From JAAYBF01 sp963716445 (GTDB lineage Bacteria; Actinomycetota; Thermoleophilia; Solirubrobacterales; Thermoleophilaceae): a stretch of 64,000 nucleotides of DNA. The notes under the pieces are model-generated. The model was not told the DNA's origin, made no database searches, and saw only the letters and a program-made list of their open reading frames with translations. Below, one piece after another: positions 8,837 to 18,123 of the stretch. Position 1 is the first letter of the stretch, and every line of letters starts with the position of its first letter. The DNA lies in contig OY970313.1 of assembly GCA_963716445.1 (NCBI GenBank), positions 372,001 through 436,000 on the forward strand, read 5' to 3'. The position numbers were made by a program, and so were the translations under genes.

Positions 8837-9631
8837 ATGCGGCTCACTGTGCTCGGCAAGTCGCCGTCGTGGCAGGACGTCGACGGAGCTTGCTCCGGCT
8901 ACCTGCTGCAGGACGACGGGGCCACCGTGCTGCTGGACTGCGGCAACGGGGTGTTCGGGAAGCTGCGGCGGTTCGTGGATTACGTCGACGTGGACGCCGT
9001 CGTGGTGTCGCATCTGCACGCCGACCACTTTCTCGACCTGGTGCCGTTCTCGTATGCGCTGACGTACGCGCCGAGGCAGCAGCCGGTTCCGGTGCCGCCA
9101 TGGCCCGGGACCGACCGCCCGGCCCGTCCGCGACTGGTCGCGCCGCCCGGCGCGGCGAAGACGCTGCGGCGAGTCGCCGGCGCTTGGGGCAACGAGGATC
9201 TGATCGAGCGGGCGTTCAGGCTCGAGGAGTACGCGGCCGAGTCGCTGATCGAGGTCGGACCGTTGCGCATCTCGTTCTCGCCGGTGCCGCACTTCGTCGA
9301 CTCCTATGCGATCTCCGTGAGCTCGGAGAACGGCGGCGGACGGCTGGCCTATGGGGCCGACTCGCGTCCGGCGGCTCAGCTCGTGGAGTTCGCGCGCGAT
9401 GCGGACCTGTTCCTGGTCGAGGCGACGCTGCCGCGCCCGGAGCGAACCGGTGTCCGCGGTCATCTCACGGCGGAGGAGGCGGGCGACCACGGCCGTCGGG
9501 CGGGCGCGCGCCGGCTGCTGCTGACGCACATCTCCGACGAGCTCGACCAGGAGGAGGCCTGCCGCCGCGCGGGAGACGCCTTCGGGGGGACGGTGGAGGT
9601 AGCGCGGGAGGGCGCGACCTATGACGTCTGA
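8837..9631 (+). CDS. MBL-fold metallohydrolase
   Basis: 264 aa. Contains SHLHADH (about 74-80), the zinc-binding HxHxDH motif, an aspartate region (LAYGADS), and a C-terminal LLLTHIS histidine. The overall layout resembles RNase Z/cyclic phosphodiesterase-type MBL proteins. The substrate is not evident. It is followed 42 nt later by hsp20 and then lon, so the cluster may be stress-related; that link is by context only. Confidence 0.88.
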   Translation: MRLTVLGKSPSWQDVDGACSGYLLQDDGATVLLDCGNGVFGKLRRFVDYVDVDAVVVSHLHADHFLDLVPFSYALTYAPRQQPVPVPPWPGTDRPARPRLVAPPGAAKTLRRVAGAWGNEDLIERAFRLEEYAAESLIEVGPLRISFSPVPHFVDSYAISVSSENGGGRLAYGADSRPAAQLVEFARDADLFLVEATLPRPERTGVRGHLTAEEAGDHGRRAGARRLLLTHISDELDQEEACRRAGDAFGGTVEVAREGATYDV

Positions 9632-9673
9632 GGCGAAGCCTCTGGCGCGGACGGGCGTGCGCGGGGGGATCCG

Positions 9674-10114
9674 GTGACGCCCCAGCGCGATCTGTTCGCA
9701 AACTTCGAGCGGATGCGCCGCGAGATCGACGAGCTGTTCGGCGACGTCTTCGAGCGGACGGGGCTGCGTGGGCGCGGCTTCTCGCCGGCGGTCGACGTGT
9801 ACTACGTCGACGATCCACCGCGCGCGATCGTGAGGGCGGAGCTCGCTGGCGTCGACGTCGGCGACGTCGCGCTCGAGATCCGCGGTCGTCAGCTGCTGAT
9901 CGCGGGCGAGCGCCGGGCCGACCAGGCGGGGGGCCGCCTGTACCAGCAGATCGAGATCGAGCACGGCCCGTTCCGGCGCGCCGTCGAGCTCGGCGCCGAC
10001 GTCGTCGCGGGCGATGCGCGCGCGAGCTACGAGGACGGAGTGCTGGTGGTCGAGGTCCCGCTGGCGCGTGGACAGGGCGAGGCGCGGCGGATCTCGATCG
10101 AGGGAGCCGACTAG
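9674..10114 (+). CDS. Hsp20/alpha-crystallin small heat-shock protein
   Basis: 146 aa ATP-independent holdase. The N-terminal segment RDLFANFERMRREIDELF precedes an alpha-crystallin domain (about 38-135) with AELAGVDVGDVALEIRGRQL and the conserved GVL motif (EDGVLVVEVPLA). GTG start with GGGGGGAT upstream. It ends 2 nt before lon, so holdase and protease are co-expressed, which fits a shared protein-quality-control role. Confidence 0.93.
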   Translation: MTPQRDLFANFERMRREIDELFGDVFERTGLRGRGFSPAVDVYYVDDPPRAIVRAELAGVDVGDVALEIRGRQLLIAGERRADQAGGRLYQQIEIEHGPFRRAVELGADVVAGDARASYEDGVLVVEVPLARGQGEARRISIEGAD

Positions 10115-10116
10115 CC

Positions 10117-12492
10117 GTGCCGCCGACGATCGAGATCCCGACGGTCGACGGTCGGACGCACGAGGTTCCGGTCGGCAGCAGCCTCCCCGAGGCGCTGCCG
10201 GTCCTGCCGCTGAAGGACAGCGTTCCGTTCCCCGACACGTTGATGCCGCTCGCCGTCGGTCAGGAGCGCTCGGTTCGACTGGTCAACGACGTCCTGGCGG
10301 GCCAGCGGATGCTCGTGATGGTGGCGTCGCGCGAGGGCGAGATCGAGGATCCCGGTCCCGACGACCTCTATCCGGTGGGGGTGGCGGGTGTGGTCGCCCG
10401 GATGCTCAAGGTGCCCGACGGCAGCCTGCGGATCCTGGTCCACGGCTCGCAGAGGGTCGAGATCGGCGACTTCCTCCAGACCGACCCGTACCTCGTCGCG
10501 CGCGTGACGCCGGCCCCAGACGTCGTGGAGCCCTCGCCTGAGCTGGAGGGGCTGTTCCGCAACGTGCAGGGCACGTTCTCCCAGATCGTCGAGCAGGTGC
10601 CCTACCTCCCCCAGGAGCTGCAGATGGCGGTGGCCAACCTCGACGACCCCGCCGAGCTGAGCCACATGATCGCCGGCTCGCTGCGGATCGCGACCGACGA
10701 GCGCCAGGAGCTGCTCGAGGAGCGGCACGTCGGCAGGCGGTTGCGCCGCCTCTCCGAGTTGCTGGCCCGCGAGGCCGAGCTGATCTCGATCGGCTCGCGG
10801 ATCCAGTCTCAGGTGGAGTCCGAGATGGAGAAGGGGCAGCGCGAGTTCTTCCTGCGCCAGCAGCTCAAGGCGATCCAGGAGGAGCTCGGGGAGGTCGACG
10901 AGCAGACCGCCGAGGCCGCCGAGCTGCGCGAGCGGATCGAGGCCGCCGGCCTGCCCGACGACGCGCTCCAGCAGGCCGAGCGCGAGCTGCAGCGCTTCGA
11001 GCGCCTGCCGCCGCAGTCGGCCGAGCACGGCACGATTCGCAACTACCTCGAGTGGCTGGCGTCGCTGCCGTGGTCGAGATCGACGCCGGATCACATCGAC
11101 CTCGAGCGAGCGCGCGAGGTGCTGGACCGCGACCACTACGACATCGAGAAGGTCAAGGACCGCATCCTCGAGTTCCTCGCCGTGCGCAGGCTCAAGCCCG
11201 ACGCGCGCAGCTCGATCCTCTGCTTCGTCGGACCGCCCGGGGTCGGCAAGACCTCGCTCGGCCGCTCGATCGCCGCGGCGATGGGCCGCGAGTTCGAGCG
11301 CATCTCGGTCGGCGGCGTGCGCGACGAGTCGGAGATCCGCGGCCACCGGCGCACCTACGTCGGAGCGATGCCGGGGACGATCCTGCGCGCGATGCGCGAC
11401 GCCGAGTCCAACAACCCCGTCCTGATGATCGACGAGATCGACAAGATGGGCTCGGACTTCCGCGGCGATCCGTCGAGCGCGATGCTCGAGGTGCTCGACC
11501 CGGAGCAGAACAGCAGCTTTCGCGATCACTACCTCGACCTGCCGTTCGACCTCTCGCACGTCTTCTTCATCACGACGGCGAATCAGCTCGAGCCGATCCC
11601 CGCCCCGCTGCGCGATCGCATGGAGGTCATCCAGCTCGCCGGCTACACCGAGCAGGAGAAGCTGGAGATCGCCAAGCGCTATCTCGTCCCGCGCCAGATC
11701 GAGCGCAACGGCCTCGTCAAGTCGAAGATCGAGCTCACCGACGCCGCGCTGCACGAGCTGATCGACGGCTACACGCGCGAGGCCGGCGTTCGGAGCCTCG
11801 AGCGAGAGATCGGCGCGGTCTGTCGCAAGGTGGCGCGTGAGTTCGCCGAGGGCACGCGCCGCTCGAAGCGGACGATCCGCCCGAAGACGCTCGCCGAGCT
11901 GCTCGGCAGCCGCCGCCACCACTCCGAGGTCCACCGGCGCACCGACGAGCCGGGCGTCGCGACCGGCCTCGCCTGGACGCCGGTCGGAGGCGACGTCCTG
12001 TTCGTCGAGGCGACCGCCTACCCGGGCGAGGGCAAGCTCCAGATCACCGGCCAGCTCGGCGACGTCATGCGCGAGTCGGCGTCCGCCGCGCTCTCCTACG
12101 TGAGGCGAAACCTCGACAAGATCGCACCGGAGCTGCCGGCGGACTGGTTCAAGCGCAACGACCTGCACCTCCACGTGCCGGCCGGCGCGATCCCGAAGGA
12201 CGGCCCCAGCGCTGGCATCACGATGGCGACGGCGCTCGCCTCGCTGCTGTCGGGCCGCCTCGTGCGCTCCGACACGGCGATGACCGGTGAGCTGACCCTG
12301 ACCGGGCAGGTGCTGCCGATCGGTGGGTTGAAGGAGAAGGCGCTGGCCGCGCAACGCGCGGAGATCTCCAGGGTGATCGCGCCGAGGCGCAACGAGACGG
12401 ATCTGGACGAGTTTCCGTCCAACCTGGTCGCGGGTATGGAGTTCGTGTTCGTCGATGCCGTCGACGACGTCCTGGCAGCGGCGTTGGATTGA
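10117..12492 (+). CDS. lon: ATP-dependent protease Lon
   Basis: 791 aa hexameric AAA+ serine protease. The N-terminal substrate-binding domain (LPVLPLKDSVPFPDTLMPL) is followed by a coiled coil, the AAA module with Walker A GPPGVGKTS (about 372-380) and Walker B (LMIDEIDKMG), and the protease domain with nucleophile S698 in PKDGPSAG and the lysine of the GGLKEK motif (739-741). Length is typical. The GTG start is 2 nt after hsp20. No HrcA/HspR-like operator was recognised upstream. Confidence 0.97.
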   Translation: MPPTIEIPTVDGRTHEVPVGSSLPEALPVLPLKDSVPFPDTLMPLAVGQERSVRLVNDVLAGQRMLVMVASREGEIEDPGPDDLYPVGVAGVVARMLKVPDGSLRILVHGSQRVEIGDFLQTDPYLVARVTPAPDVVEPSPELEGLFRNVQGTFSQIVEQVPYLPQELQMAVANLDDPAELSHMIAGSLRIATDERQELLEERHVGRRLRRLSELLAREAELISIGSRIQSQVESEMEKGQREFFLRQQLKAIQEELGEVDEQTAEAAELRERIEAAGLPDDALQQAERELQRFERLPPQSAEHGTIRNYLEWLASLPWSRSTPDHIDLERAREVLDRDHYDIEKVKDRILEFLAVRRLKPDARSSILCFVGPPGVGKTSLGRSIAAAMGREFERISVGGVRDESEIRGHRRTYVGAMPGTILRAMRDAESNNPVLMIDEIDKMGSDFRGDPSSAMLEVLDPEQNSSFRDHYLDLPFDLSHVFFITTANQLEPIPAPLRDRMEVIQLAGYTEQEKLEIAKRYLVPRQIERNGLVKSKIELTDAALHELIDGYTREAGVRSLEREIGAVCRKVAREFAEGTRRSKRTIRPKTLAELLGSRRHHSEVHRRTDEPGVATGLAWTPVGGDVLFVEATAYPGEGKLQITGQLGDVMRESASAALSYVRRNLDKIAPELPADWFKRNDLHLHVPAGAIPKDGPSAGITMATALASLLSGRLVRSDTAMTGELTLTGQVLPIGGLKEKALAAQRAEISRVIAPRRNETDLDEFPSNLVAGMEFVFVDAVDDVLAAALD

Positions 12493-12534
12493 CGGCTATC
12501 CTCGGACGACGGTCAAGGAACGGCGAGGAGAGCA

Positions 12535-13002
12535 ATGGCAGCCAAGAGGAAAGCAGCGAAGGGCGCAGCCGGAGCGATCGCGGCGGGTCAGGCGGCCCGC
12601 GAGAACCCCTACGTGCGACGGCTGATCGAGGACGCCGAGCTGCGCGAGGAGCTTCGCGACGCTTTCCAGTCAGCGCGCAAGGCATACAGCCGCATCGACG
12701 GCAAGGGCCCGGCCAAGGCGTTCGAGGACAAGCGGCTGCAGCGCGATCTCAAGCACGCCGCGGACTCGCTGAAGAGCGCGGCGGACTCTCTGCGTGGCCC
12801 CAAGCGGCGCAGGGGCGGCCTCGGCCGCGTGCTGCTGCTCGGGCTGGTCGGCGCGGGGCTGGCGATGGCGCTCAGCGAGGACTTGCGCAAGAAGGTCCTC
12901 GACGCGCTGTTCGGCGCGGAGGAGGAGTACGAGTACAGCTCGACGACCACGCCCGGTTCGACGGCGCCCGCCGGCAGCGCTGAGACGGCCAACGCCTCGT
13001 AG
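12535..13002 (+). CDS. Small single-pass membrane protein, unknown function
   Basis: 155 aa. An Ala/Lys-rich N-terminus and helical charged region (30-90, LIEDAELREELRDAFQSARK) precede one membrane segment (about 98-114, GRVLLLGLVGAGLAMAL). The C-terminal tail is acidic and Ser/Thr-rich. GAGGAG just before the ATG supports the start. It follows lon by 42 nt on the same strand. I recognise no named family; orientation and partner are unknown. Confidence 0.75.
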   Translation: MAAKRKAAKGAAGAIAAGQAARENPYVRRLIEDAELREELRDAFQSARKAYSRIDGKGPAKAFEDKRLQRDLKHAADSLKSAADSLRGPKRRRGGLGRVLLLGLVGAGLAMALSEDLRKKVLDALFGAEEEYEYSSTTTPGSTAPAGSAETANAS

Positions 13003-13017
13003 GCGCCGCGTCCCTTC

Positions 13018-13047
13018 TGGCTGGCTGGCCAGCTAGACTGGCTGGCC
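13018..13047. promoter_or_regulatory. Candidate TetR autoregulatory operator
   Basis: TGGCTGGCTGGCCA (13018-13031) is followed by a second TGGCTGGCC (13039-13047), ending one base before the tetR ATG. The same 14-mer lies in the promoter of the MMPL gene (13724-13737). The palindromic core TGGCCA and the repeated half-sites suit a dimeric TetR regulator. Confidence 0.6.
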
Positions 13048-13048
13048 G

Positions 13049-13663
13049 ATGGAGGCATCGCTAGACAGCCCACGCAAGCTCGAGGGCGAGAAGGCTCTGC
13101 GGATCGTCGAGGCGATGCGCACGAGTGTCGGCAAGCGCGGGGCGGCGGGATCCACCTTCGACGTCGTCGCGCGCGAGGCCGGTGTGTCGCGCGGCCTGCT
13201 GCACTACTACTTCGGCTCCAAGGAGCGCCTCATGGTGGAGGTGGTCCGAACCGACTGCGACGCCCGCGTCGCCGCGCTCGACGAGCAGCTCGCCGCCGCC
13301 AGGACCGCCGACGAGATCGTCGGCGTGCTCGTGCAGACGCTCGAGGCGTTCGTCGCCGACGAGCCCGGCGTGCAGGCTGTGCTCTACGAGATGCTCAGCG
13401 CCTCGCGGCGCAGCGAGGAGATCCAGGCCGAGCTCGCGGAGCTCTACCACCGCTGGCGCACGCACCTGGCGGAGGCGCTGCGCCTGAAGCAGGAGGAGGG
13501 GGTCGTCGAGCTCGACGCCGATCCAGACGCTGTCGCGTCGATGCTCTTCGCGCTCGGGGACGGCATGGGCCTGCAGCTGATCTCCGATCCCGAGTGGGAC
13601 AGCCGCGCGGCCTTGGACCTCGGCATCCGCACCGCCCGGCGGATGCTCGGCGCCGATCGCTAG
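13049..13663 (+). CDS. TetR-family transcriptional regulator
   Basis: 204 aa. N-terminal helix-turn-helix (about 33-58: GSTFDVVAREAGVSRGLLHY) followed by YFGSKERLM, the standard TetR signature. The all-helical C-terminal ligand domain is of ordinary size. Its start codon touches a repeated TGGCTGGCC operator and the same motif precedes the MMPL exporter 106 nt downstream. It probably represses both itself and the exporter. A near-match also lies before the distant R2lox gene (52564-52575). Confidence 0.92.
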   Translation: MEASLDSPRKLEGEKALRIVEAMRTSVGKRGAAGSTFDVVAREAGVSRGLLHYYFGSKERLMVEVVRTDCDARVAALDEQLAAARTADEIVGVLVQTLEAFVADEPGVQAVLYEMLSASRRSEEIQAELAELYHRWRTHLAEALRLKQEEGVVELDADPDAVASMLFALGDGMGLQLISDPEWDSRAALDLGIRTARRMLGADR

Positions 13664-13723
13664 CGGCTTTGTGAGCGACGTCACAGTCGATGCCGGCCCG
13701 TCTGTGATCGAATAGCGGAAAGT

Positions 13724-13737
13724 TGGCTGGCTGGCCA
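13724..13737. promoter_or_regulatory. Candidate TetR operator before the MMPL exporter
   Basis: TGGCTGGCTGGCCA, identical to the 14-mer upstream of tetR, is embedded in a longer imperfect palindrome (GTTGG...CCAAC). It lies 32 nt before the exporter ATG, the expected position to block transcription. Confidence 0.6.
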
Positions 13738-13769
13738 ACCAACAACCGGCGTCGCGCGAAGGAGACCAC

Positions 13770-16010
13770 ATGCAGCAGGCCATGGACCGGCTCACCTCCC
13801 TCCTCGAGCGGCGGCGGCGACTCATCCTCGGCGCCTGGATCGCCCTGCTGCTGGTCTCGCTGCCCTTCGCGGCGCGCCAGACCGAGCACCTGACGAGCGG
13901 CGGCTTTGCGATCCCGGGATCGGGGTCGGAGGCCGTCGACCGCGCGCTGGCCGACTTCGACGACGCACAGCGGCACACGCTGTCGGTCGTCGTGGCGCGT
14001 CAGCCGGACGCCGACACCGCCGACGTCCGGCGGGAGCTCGCGCGGGTCGACGCCATCGCCGACCGGATGCCCCACGCCGAGCTGCCGGCGCGAGCGCTCG
14101 CCGAGGCCGAGGCCGATGCCGCCCGTTCGCCGATCGCGATCGCCCAGCTGCACACCACGGGCATGATGGACGAGACCGCCGACCTCGCGGTCGACCTGCG
14201 CGAGGAGCTCGGCATCGGCGAGGGCGGCCGCGAGGGGGTCGAGACCTACCTCGTCGGCGAGCAGGCGCTCTGGGCCGGCGTGCAGGACCTCAGCAAGCAG
14301 GACCTCGAGAAGGCGGAGGCGACCGGCTTCCCGATCGTGCTGCTGATCCTGCTCGCTGTGTTCGGGTCGTTGATCGCCGCGATGCTGCCGCTGGTGCTCG
14401 GCTTCGTCAGCGTGATGATCACGGGCGCGGGGATCTTCTTCCTCTCGCAGGCGACCGACATGTCGGTGTTCGTCACCAACGTCGCGTCGATGATCGGCAT
14501 CGGCGTCGCGGTCGACTACTCGCTGTTCATCCTCGCCCGCTACCGCGAGGAGATACGCAACGGCGCCGAGCCGGCCGAGGCGCGCCGGATCTCGATGCGC
14601 ACGTCTGGCGTGGCGGTCGCCTTCTCGGGCATCACCGTCATCGTCTCGCTGGCAGGGCTGCTGCTCGTCGACTCGACCACGCTGCGCTCGATGGCCTACG
14701 GGGCGATCATGGTCGTCGCCGTCTCGATCCTCGCGGCGATGACCTTCCTCCCGACGCTGATCGCGGCGACCGGGCGGCGCGGCTACGAGCCGGGACGCAC
14801 CGCCGGCGTCGTGTCCTGGATCGTGCGCTCGCTGCGGCGCCTGGTGGGCCGTCCGCCTCGGGAGGAGGGAGCGCCCGGCTTCTGGCAGAGCTGGACCGAG
14901 CGCGTCACCCGGCGGCCGGTGGTCACCGCGCTGGCGAGCACGGCGCTGATGCTCGTCCTGGCGCTCCCGGCGCTCTCGCTCTCGACCGGCGACGGCGCGC
15001 TGCGCCAGTTCCCCGCCGACAACGAGACCCGTGTCGGCACGGAGCTGGCGTCGGAGCAGCTCGGCCACGGCGCGACCGGTCCGGTCGAGGTCGTCGCGAG
15101 CTTCGGCAGCGGCGTCGCGACCGACGCCGCCAACAGCCGCGCGCTGAAGGGCTTCGCTGGCGCGGTGAAGGGCGATCCCCAGGTCGCGTCGGTGCGCGCG
15201 GCCGTCCCGTCGCGCGACGGCCGCTCCGCCCTGATCGCGGTCACGCCGCGAAGCGACCCGGAGAGCATCCCGGCGCGCCGCCTCGTCAACCGCCTGCGCG
15301 CGGGCGAGAGCGGCGCCGGCGAGCTGATGGAGGTGGCCTCGGTCGACGTCGGCGGCGCGACGGCCTCCGTCGAGGACTTCCGCGTCCAGGTGACCGACTC
15401 GCTCTGGAAGATCGCCCTCTTCGTGCTGGCGTTCAGCTACGTCGTGCTGTTCTTCCTGCTGCGCTCGGTGCTGCTGCCGCTGAAGGCGGTGCTGATGAAC
15501 CTGCTGTCGGTCGGCGCCGCGTACGGCGTGCTGGTGACGATCTTCCAGTACGGCTGGATCGACGGCTTCCTCGGCTTCGAGTCGCTCGGCTACGTCAACA
15601 CGATGACCCCGCCGCTGCTGCTGGCGATCGTCTTCGGCCTGTCGATGGACTACGAGGTCTTCCTGCTCAGCCGGATCAAGGAGCGCTACGCCGCGACCGG
15701 CGACTCGAAGCTCGCCGTCGCCCAGGGGCTCGCGCGCAGCGCCGCGACGATCTCCAGCGCCGCGCTGATCATGGTCGCCGTGTTCGCGATCTTCGCGGGC
15801 GTCGGCGTCCCGTCGGTCAAGGAGATCGGGGTCGGGCTGGGGGTGGCGGTCGCGCTCGACGCGACGATCGTGCGGCTGGTCCTCGTGCCGGCGACGATGG
15901 AGATCATGGGCAAGTGGAACTGGTGGCTGCCGCGTCCGCTCGACCGCCTGATGCCGAACGCCGACTTCGAGGCGTCGGGCACCGCCGACGCGCCGCCGGC
16001 CCGCGCCTAG
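13770..16010 (+). CDS. MMPL-family RND exporter
   Basis: 746 aa inner-membrane transporter driven by proton flux. Two repeats, each with a large external loop and about five to six membrane helices. The paired Asp-Tyr motifs in the proton-relay helices are visible at D249-Y250 (GVAVDYSLF) and D627-Y628 (GLSMDYEVF), as in MmpL3. GAAGGAGA lies 5-10 nt before the ATG. The family exports lipids or drugs. Control by the adjacent TetR is inferred from the shared operator; the substrate is unknown. Confidence 0.93.
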   Translation: MQQAMDRLTSLLERRRRLILGAWIALLLVSLPFAARQTEHLTSGGFAIPGSGSEAVDRALADFDDAQRHTLSVVVARQPDADTADVRRELARVDAIADRMPHAELPARALAEAEADAARSPIAIAQLHTTGMMDETADLAVDLREELGIGEGGREGVETYLVGEQALWAGVQDLSKQDLEKAEATGFPIVLLILLAVFGSLIAAMLPLVLGFVSVMITGAGIFFLSQATDMSVFVTNVASMIGIGVAVDYSLFILARYREEIRNGAEPAEARRISMRTSGVAVAFSGITVIVSLAGLLLVDSTTLRSMAYGAIMVVAVSILAAMTFLPTLIAATGRRGYEPGRTAGVVSWIVRSLRRLVGRPPREEGAPGFWQSWTERVTRRPVVTALASTALMLVLALPALSLSTGDGALRQFPADNETRVGTELASEQLGHGATGPVEVVASFGSGVATDAANSRALKGFAGAVKGDPQVASVRAAVPSRDGRSALIAVTPRSDPESIPARRLVNRLRAGESGAGELMEVASVDVGGATASVEDFRVQVTDSLWKIALFVLAFSYVVLFFLLRSVLLPLKAVLMNLLSVGAAYGVLVTIFQYGWIDGFLGFESLGYVNTMTPPLLLAIVFGLSMDYEVFLLSRIKERYAATGDSKLAVAQGLARSAATISSAALIMVAVFAIFAGVGVPSVKEIGVGLGVAVALDATIVRLVLVPATMEIMGKWNWWLPRPLDRLMPNADFEASGTADAPPARA

Positions 16011-16030
16011 GCTCCGTCTTCGCTAGGCGC
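16003..16030. terminator. Hairpin spanning both convergent stop codons
   Basis: GCGCCTAG (16003-16010) pairs perfectly with CTAGGCGC (16023-16030) across a 12-nt loop. The left arm holds the MMPL stop and the right arm the stop of the minus-strand synthase, so one hairpin could end both transcripts. Confidence 0.6.
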
Positions 16031-17147
16031 TGCGCGAAAGCTCCGCTGCCGGCTTGCCCGCCGGCAGTGGAGCGATGCGCAGCGGGTCGTGGGCCGCGAG
16101 GAATCCGTCGAGGTGGCGCCACGTCGTGTCGATCGCCGAGCGACCTGTCAACGCGCCGAGGTGGCTGCCGGCGACGAGCTCGAAGCGCACCGAGGCGGCG
16201 TTCGGCAGCAGGTCGACGACCGCCCGCACCGCGGCGGCGGGCGCGAGCGCGTCCGAGTCGCCGGCCACGACGAGCACCGGCTCGCGGACGTCGCCGAGCT
16301 CGATGCGGTGGCCGTCGCGCAGCTGGACGCTGCCGCCCGCCAGCTCGTTGACGCGGAAGAAGCGGTGGTAGAGCTGGCCGAAGGTGCGGCCGGGGTAGGC
16401 GAGCATGTTCGCCATGTACGAGTCGATCGCCTCCGAGTGCGCGATCGACTCGCGGTCCCGGAGATTGCGCAGCACCCACAGCGGCTTGGTCAGGTAGCGG
16501 TCGAGCGAGGTCAGCTGGAAGCCGCGACTGACCAGCGGCGCCGGCGCGCCGCCGAGCGCGCGGTAGAGCGCCGTGCCGAGCGCTCCGCCGGTCAGCCGCT
16601 CGAGATGGCGCAACGGCGCCGCGAGCCTCACGCGAGTGAAGTCGAACGGGCTCGCGATCAGCGCCACCGACGCGACGGGCAGGTCGCGCTCGCTGGCGAC
16701 CGCCAGCATCAGGAGGATGCCGCCGAGGCACCAGCCGACCGGCTGCACCGGAGCATCGTCGGCGTCGCGGCTGACTACCCGGATCGCCGAGGGGAGCACG
16801 TCCTCGACCCAGTGCTCGAGCCCCAGCGCACGATCTCCGAAGGAGATCGGCCCGTAGTCGACGACGTAGACCGGATAGCCGAGCGACGTCAGGTGCTCGA
16901 CGAGGCTGCACCCGCGCCGCAGGTCGAAGCAGCTGGCGGGCGCCGCGAGCGGGGGCACGAGCAGGACCGGCGCGCGGTCGGCACGCGGCCGCCGCTGCGA
17001 CCGATAGCGGCGCACCGTGCACTGCGGGGCCTCGTGGACGATCGACGACGGCGTCCGCCGCAGGTCGGCGACGCCGGGCCCGCAGTAGAGGTCCCACGCC
17101 GTGGCGGCGGAGTCGATGACCTGCTCGGGCTGGGGAAGGATTCGCAT
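16023..17147 (-). CDS. PhaC-like poly(3-hydroxyalkanoate) synthase (alpha/beta hydrolase)
   Basis: 374 aa. Has PVLLVPPLAAPASCFDLRRG and SLVEHLTSLGYPVYVVDYG, typical of class III PhaC. The lipase-like box is G-W-C140-L-G-G, with Cys in place of Ser as in true PHA synthases. The likely acid is in GDSDAL and the His in VAGSHLG. The length matches class III PhaC (about 355-380). No phaE, phaA, phaB or phasin gene is nearby, so polymer synthesis is inferred and a related acyltransfer role is possible. It lies 17 nt after the alpha/beta hydrolase gene and forms an operon with it. Confidence 0.8.
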   Translation of the reverse strand: MRILPQPEQVIDSAATAWDLYCGPGVADLRRTPSSIVHEAPQCTVRRYRSQRRPRADRAPVLLVPPLAAPASCFDLRRGCSLVEHLTSLGYPVYVVDYGPISFGDRALGLEHWVEDVLPSAIRVVSRDADDAPVQPVGWCLGGILLMLAVASERDLPVASVALIASPFDFTRVRLAAPLRHLERLTGGALGTALYRALGGAPAPLVSRGFQLTSLDRYLTKPLWVLRNLRDRESIAHSEAIDSYMANMLAYPGRTFGQLYHRFFRVNELAGGSVQLRDGHRIELGDVREPVLVVAGDSDALAPAAAVRAVVDLLPNAASVRFELVAGSHLGALTGRSAIDTTWRHLDGFLAAHDPLRIAPLPAGKPAAELSRSA

Positions 17148-17164
17148 GGCTGTGCCGGGCCGCC

Positions 17165-18022
17165 TCAGGCGGCCTGCGCCAGAGAGGCCGGGAAGTCTAG
17201 AAGCAGGTCGGCGAGCTGGCCCGGGGCCTCGATCTGCGGACAGTGCCCGCACTCGTCGAGCAGCTCGAGGCTGGTCTCCGGCAGCGCGTCGAGGACCCGC
17301 TCGGCGCCGATCTGGAAGACCATCGCGTCGTGGCGGCCCCAGACCAGCAACACCGGGCACTCGACTCGCTCGAGCTCGAACGGATCGTGCAGCTCCCGAA
17401 GCAGCCGCCTGCCGGCGGCGAGGATGCGCCCGGCCGTGCGGCGGTCGCGGAAGTGGGACGCGAAGGCCTGGACGATCAGCGGCTCGATCTCGTCCGGCCG
17501 GTGAAACACCAGCCGCTTGTAGACCTCGGCGACGACCCTCTGCACGACCGGCGGGGGCATCGGAAGCGGAGAGGCGAGCAGCGCTCGCAGCACCGGATCG
17601 CGCTCGATGACCGTGAACCAGCGTGCCATGTCGAGCCCCGCCGGCGCCACCGGCACTACTCCCGCGAGCCCCAGCTCCGCACGCTCCGCGAGCAGCAGCG
17701 AGAGGCAGCCGCCGAGCGAGTTGCCGCAGACGACCGCGCCCCCGTCTGGCGCGAGCTGGCGCACGGCGGCCGTGGCGAAGTCCGTCAGCTGTGCCAGCAC
17801 CGGCCGGTCGGGGCGCAGCCCGTCGGCGGTCCCGAAGCCGGGCAGGTCGAGCGCCACCGCGCGGCGGTCCACTCGGCCGAGCCGGTCGAGCAGGGTGCGC
17901 CAGGTGTCGGCGCTGTCGGCGAAGCCGTGCAACAGGATCAGCGGCGGACCGGCGCCCTCGAGCTCCAGCGCCCGGGTGTCGAATCCGGCGAGCTCGAGGC
18001 GGTGCTCGAACAGCGGCTGCAT
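17165..18022 (-). CDS. Alpha/beta hydrolase
   Basis: 285 aa. HGFADSADTW forms the oxyanion region, CGNSLGG the Ser nucleophile elbow, VWGRHDAMV the Asp region and DECGHCPQIE the catalytic His. This is a complete triad of the canonical fold. Co-transcription with the PhaC-like gene suggests a thioesterase, depolymerase or lipase acting on the same acyl chemistry, but no specific activity can be read from sequence. Confidence 0.88.
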   Translation of the reverse strand: MQPLFEHRLELAGFDTRALELEGAGPPLILLHGFADSADTWRTLLDRLGRVDRRAVALDLPGFGTADGLRPDRPVLAQLTDFATAAVRQLAPDGGAVVCGNSLGGCLSLLLAERAELGLAGVVPVAPAGLDMARWFTVIERDPVLRALLASPLPMPPPVVQRVVAEVYKRLVFHRPDEIEPLIVQAFASHFRDRRTAGRILAAGRRLLRELHDPFELERVECPVLLVWGRHDAMVFQIGAERVLDALPETSLELLDECGHCPQIEAPGQLADLLLDFPASLAQAA

Positions 18023-18123
18023 GGTTCTCCAAGGGTATGGCCCGACCCGGCTGGCGCGAGCCGGGTCGACGTGCGCGGCAGGCGGCTGGCGGATTCGGCC
18101 GGCGCCCGTCTAGCATCGCCGCG

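Noticed and set aside
10111..12354. 747-aa open frame antisense to lon
   Set aside because: It mirrors lon codon by codon, rich in Arg/Leu/Asp as expected from a GC-biased shadow frame; no motif or ribosome site.
13395..15068. 557-aa antisense frame across tetR and the MMPL gene
   Set aside because: Composition is shadow-like and it would cross the operator region; both plus-strand genes have full family motifs.
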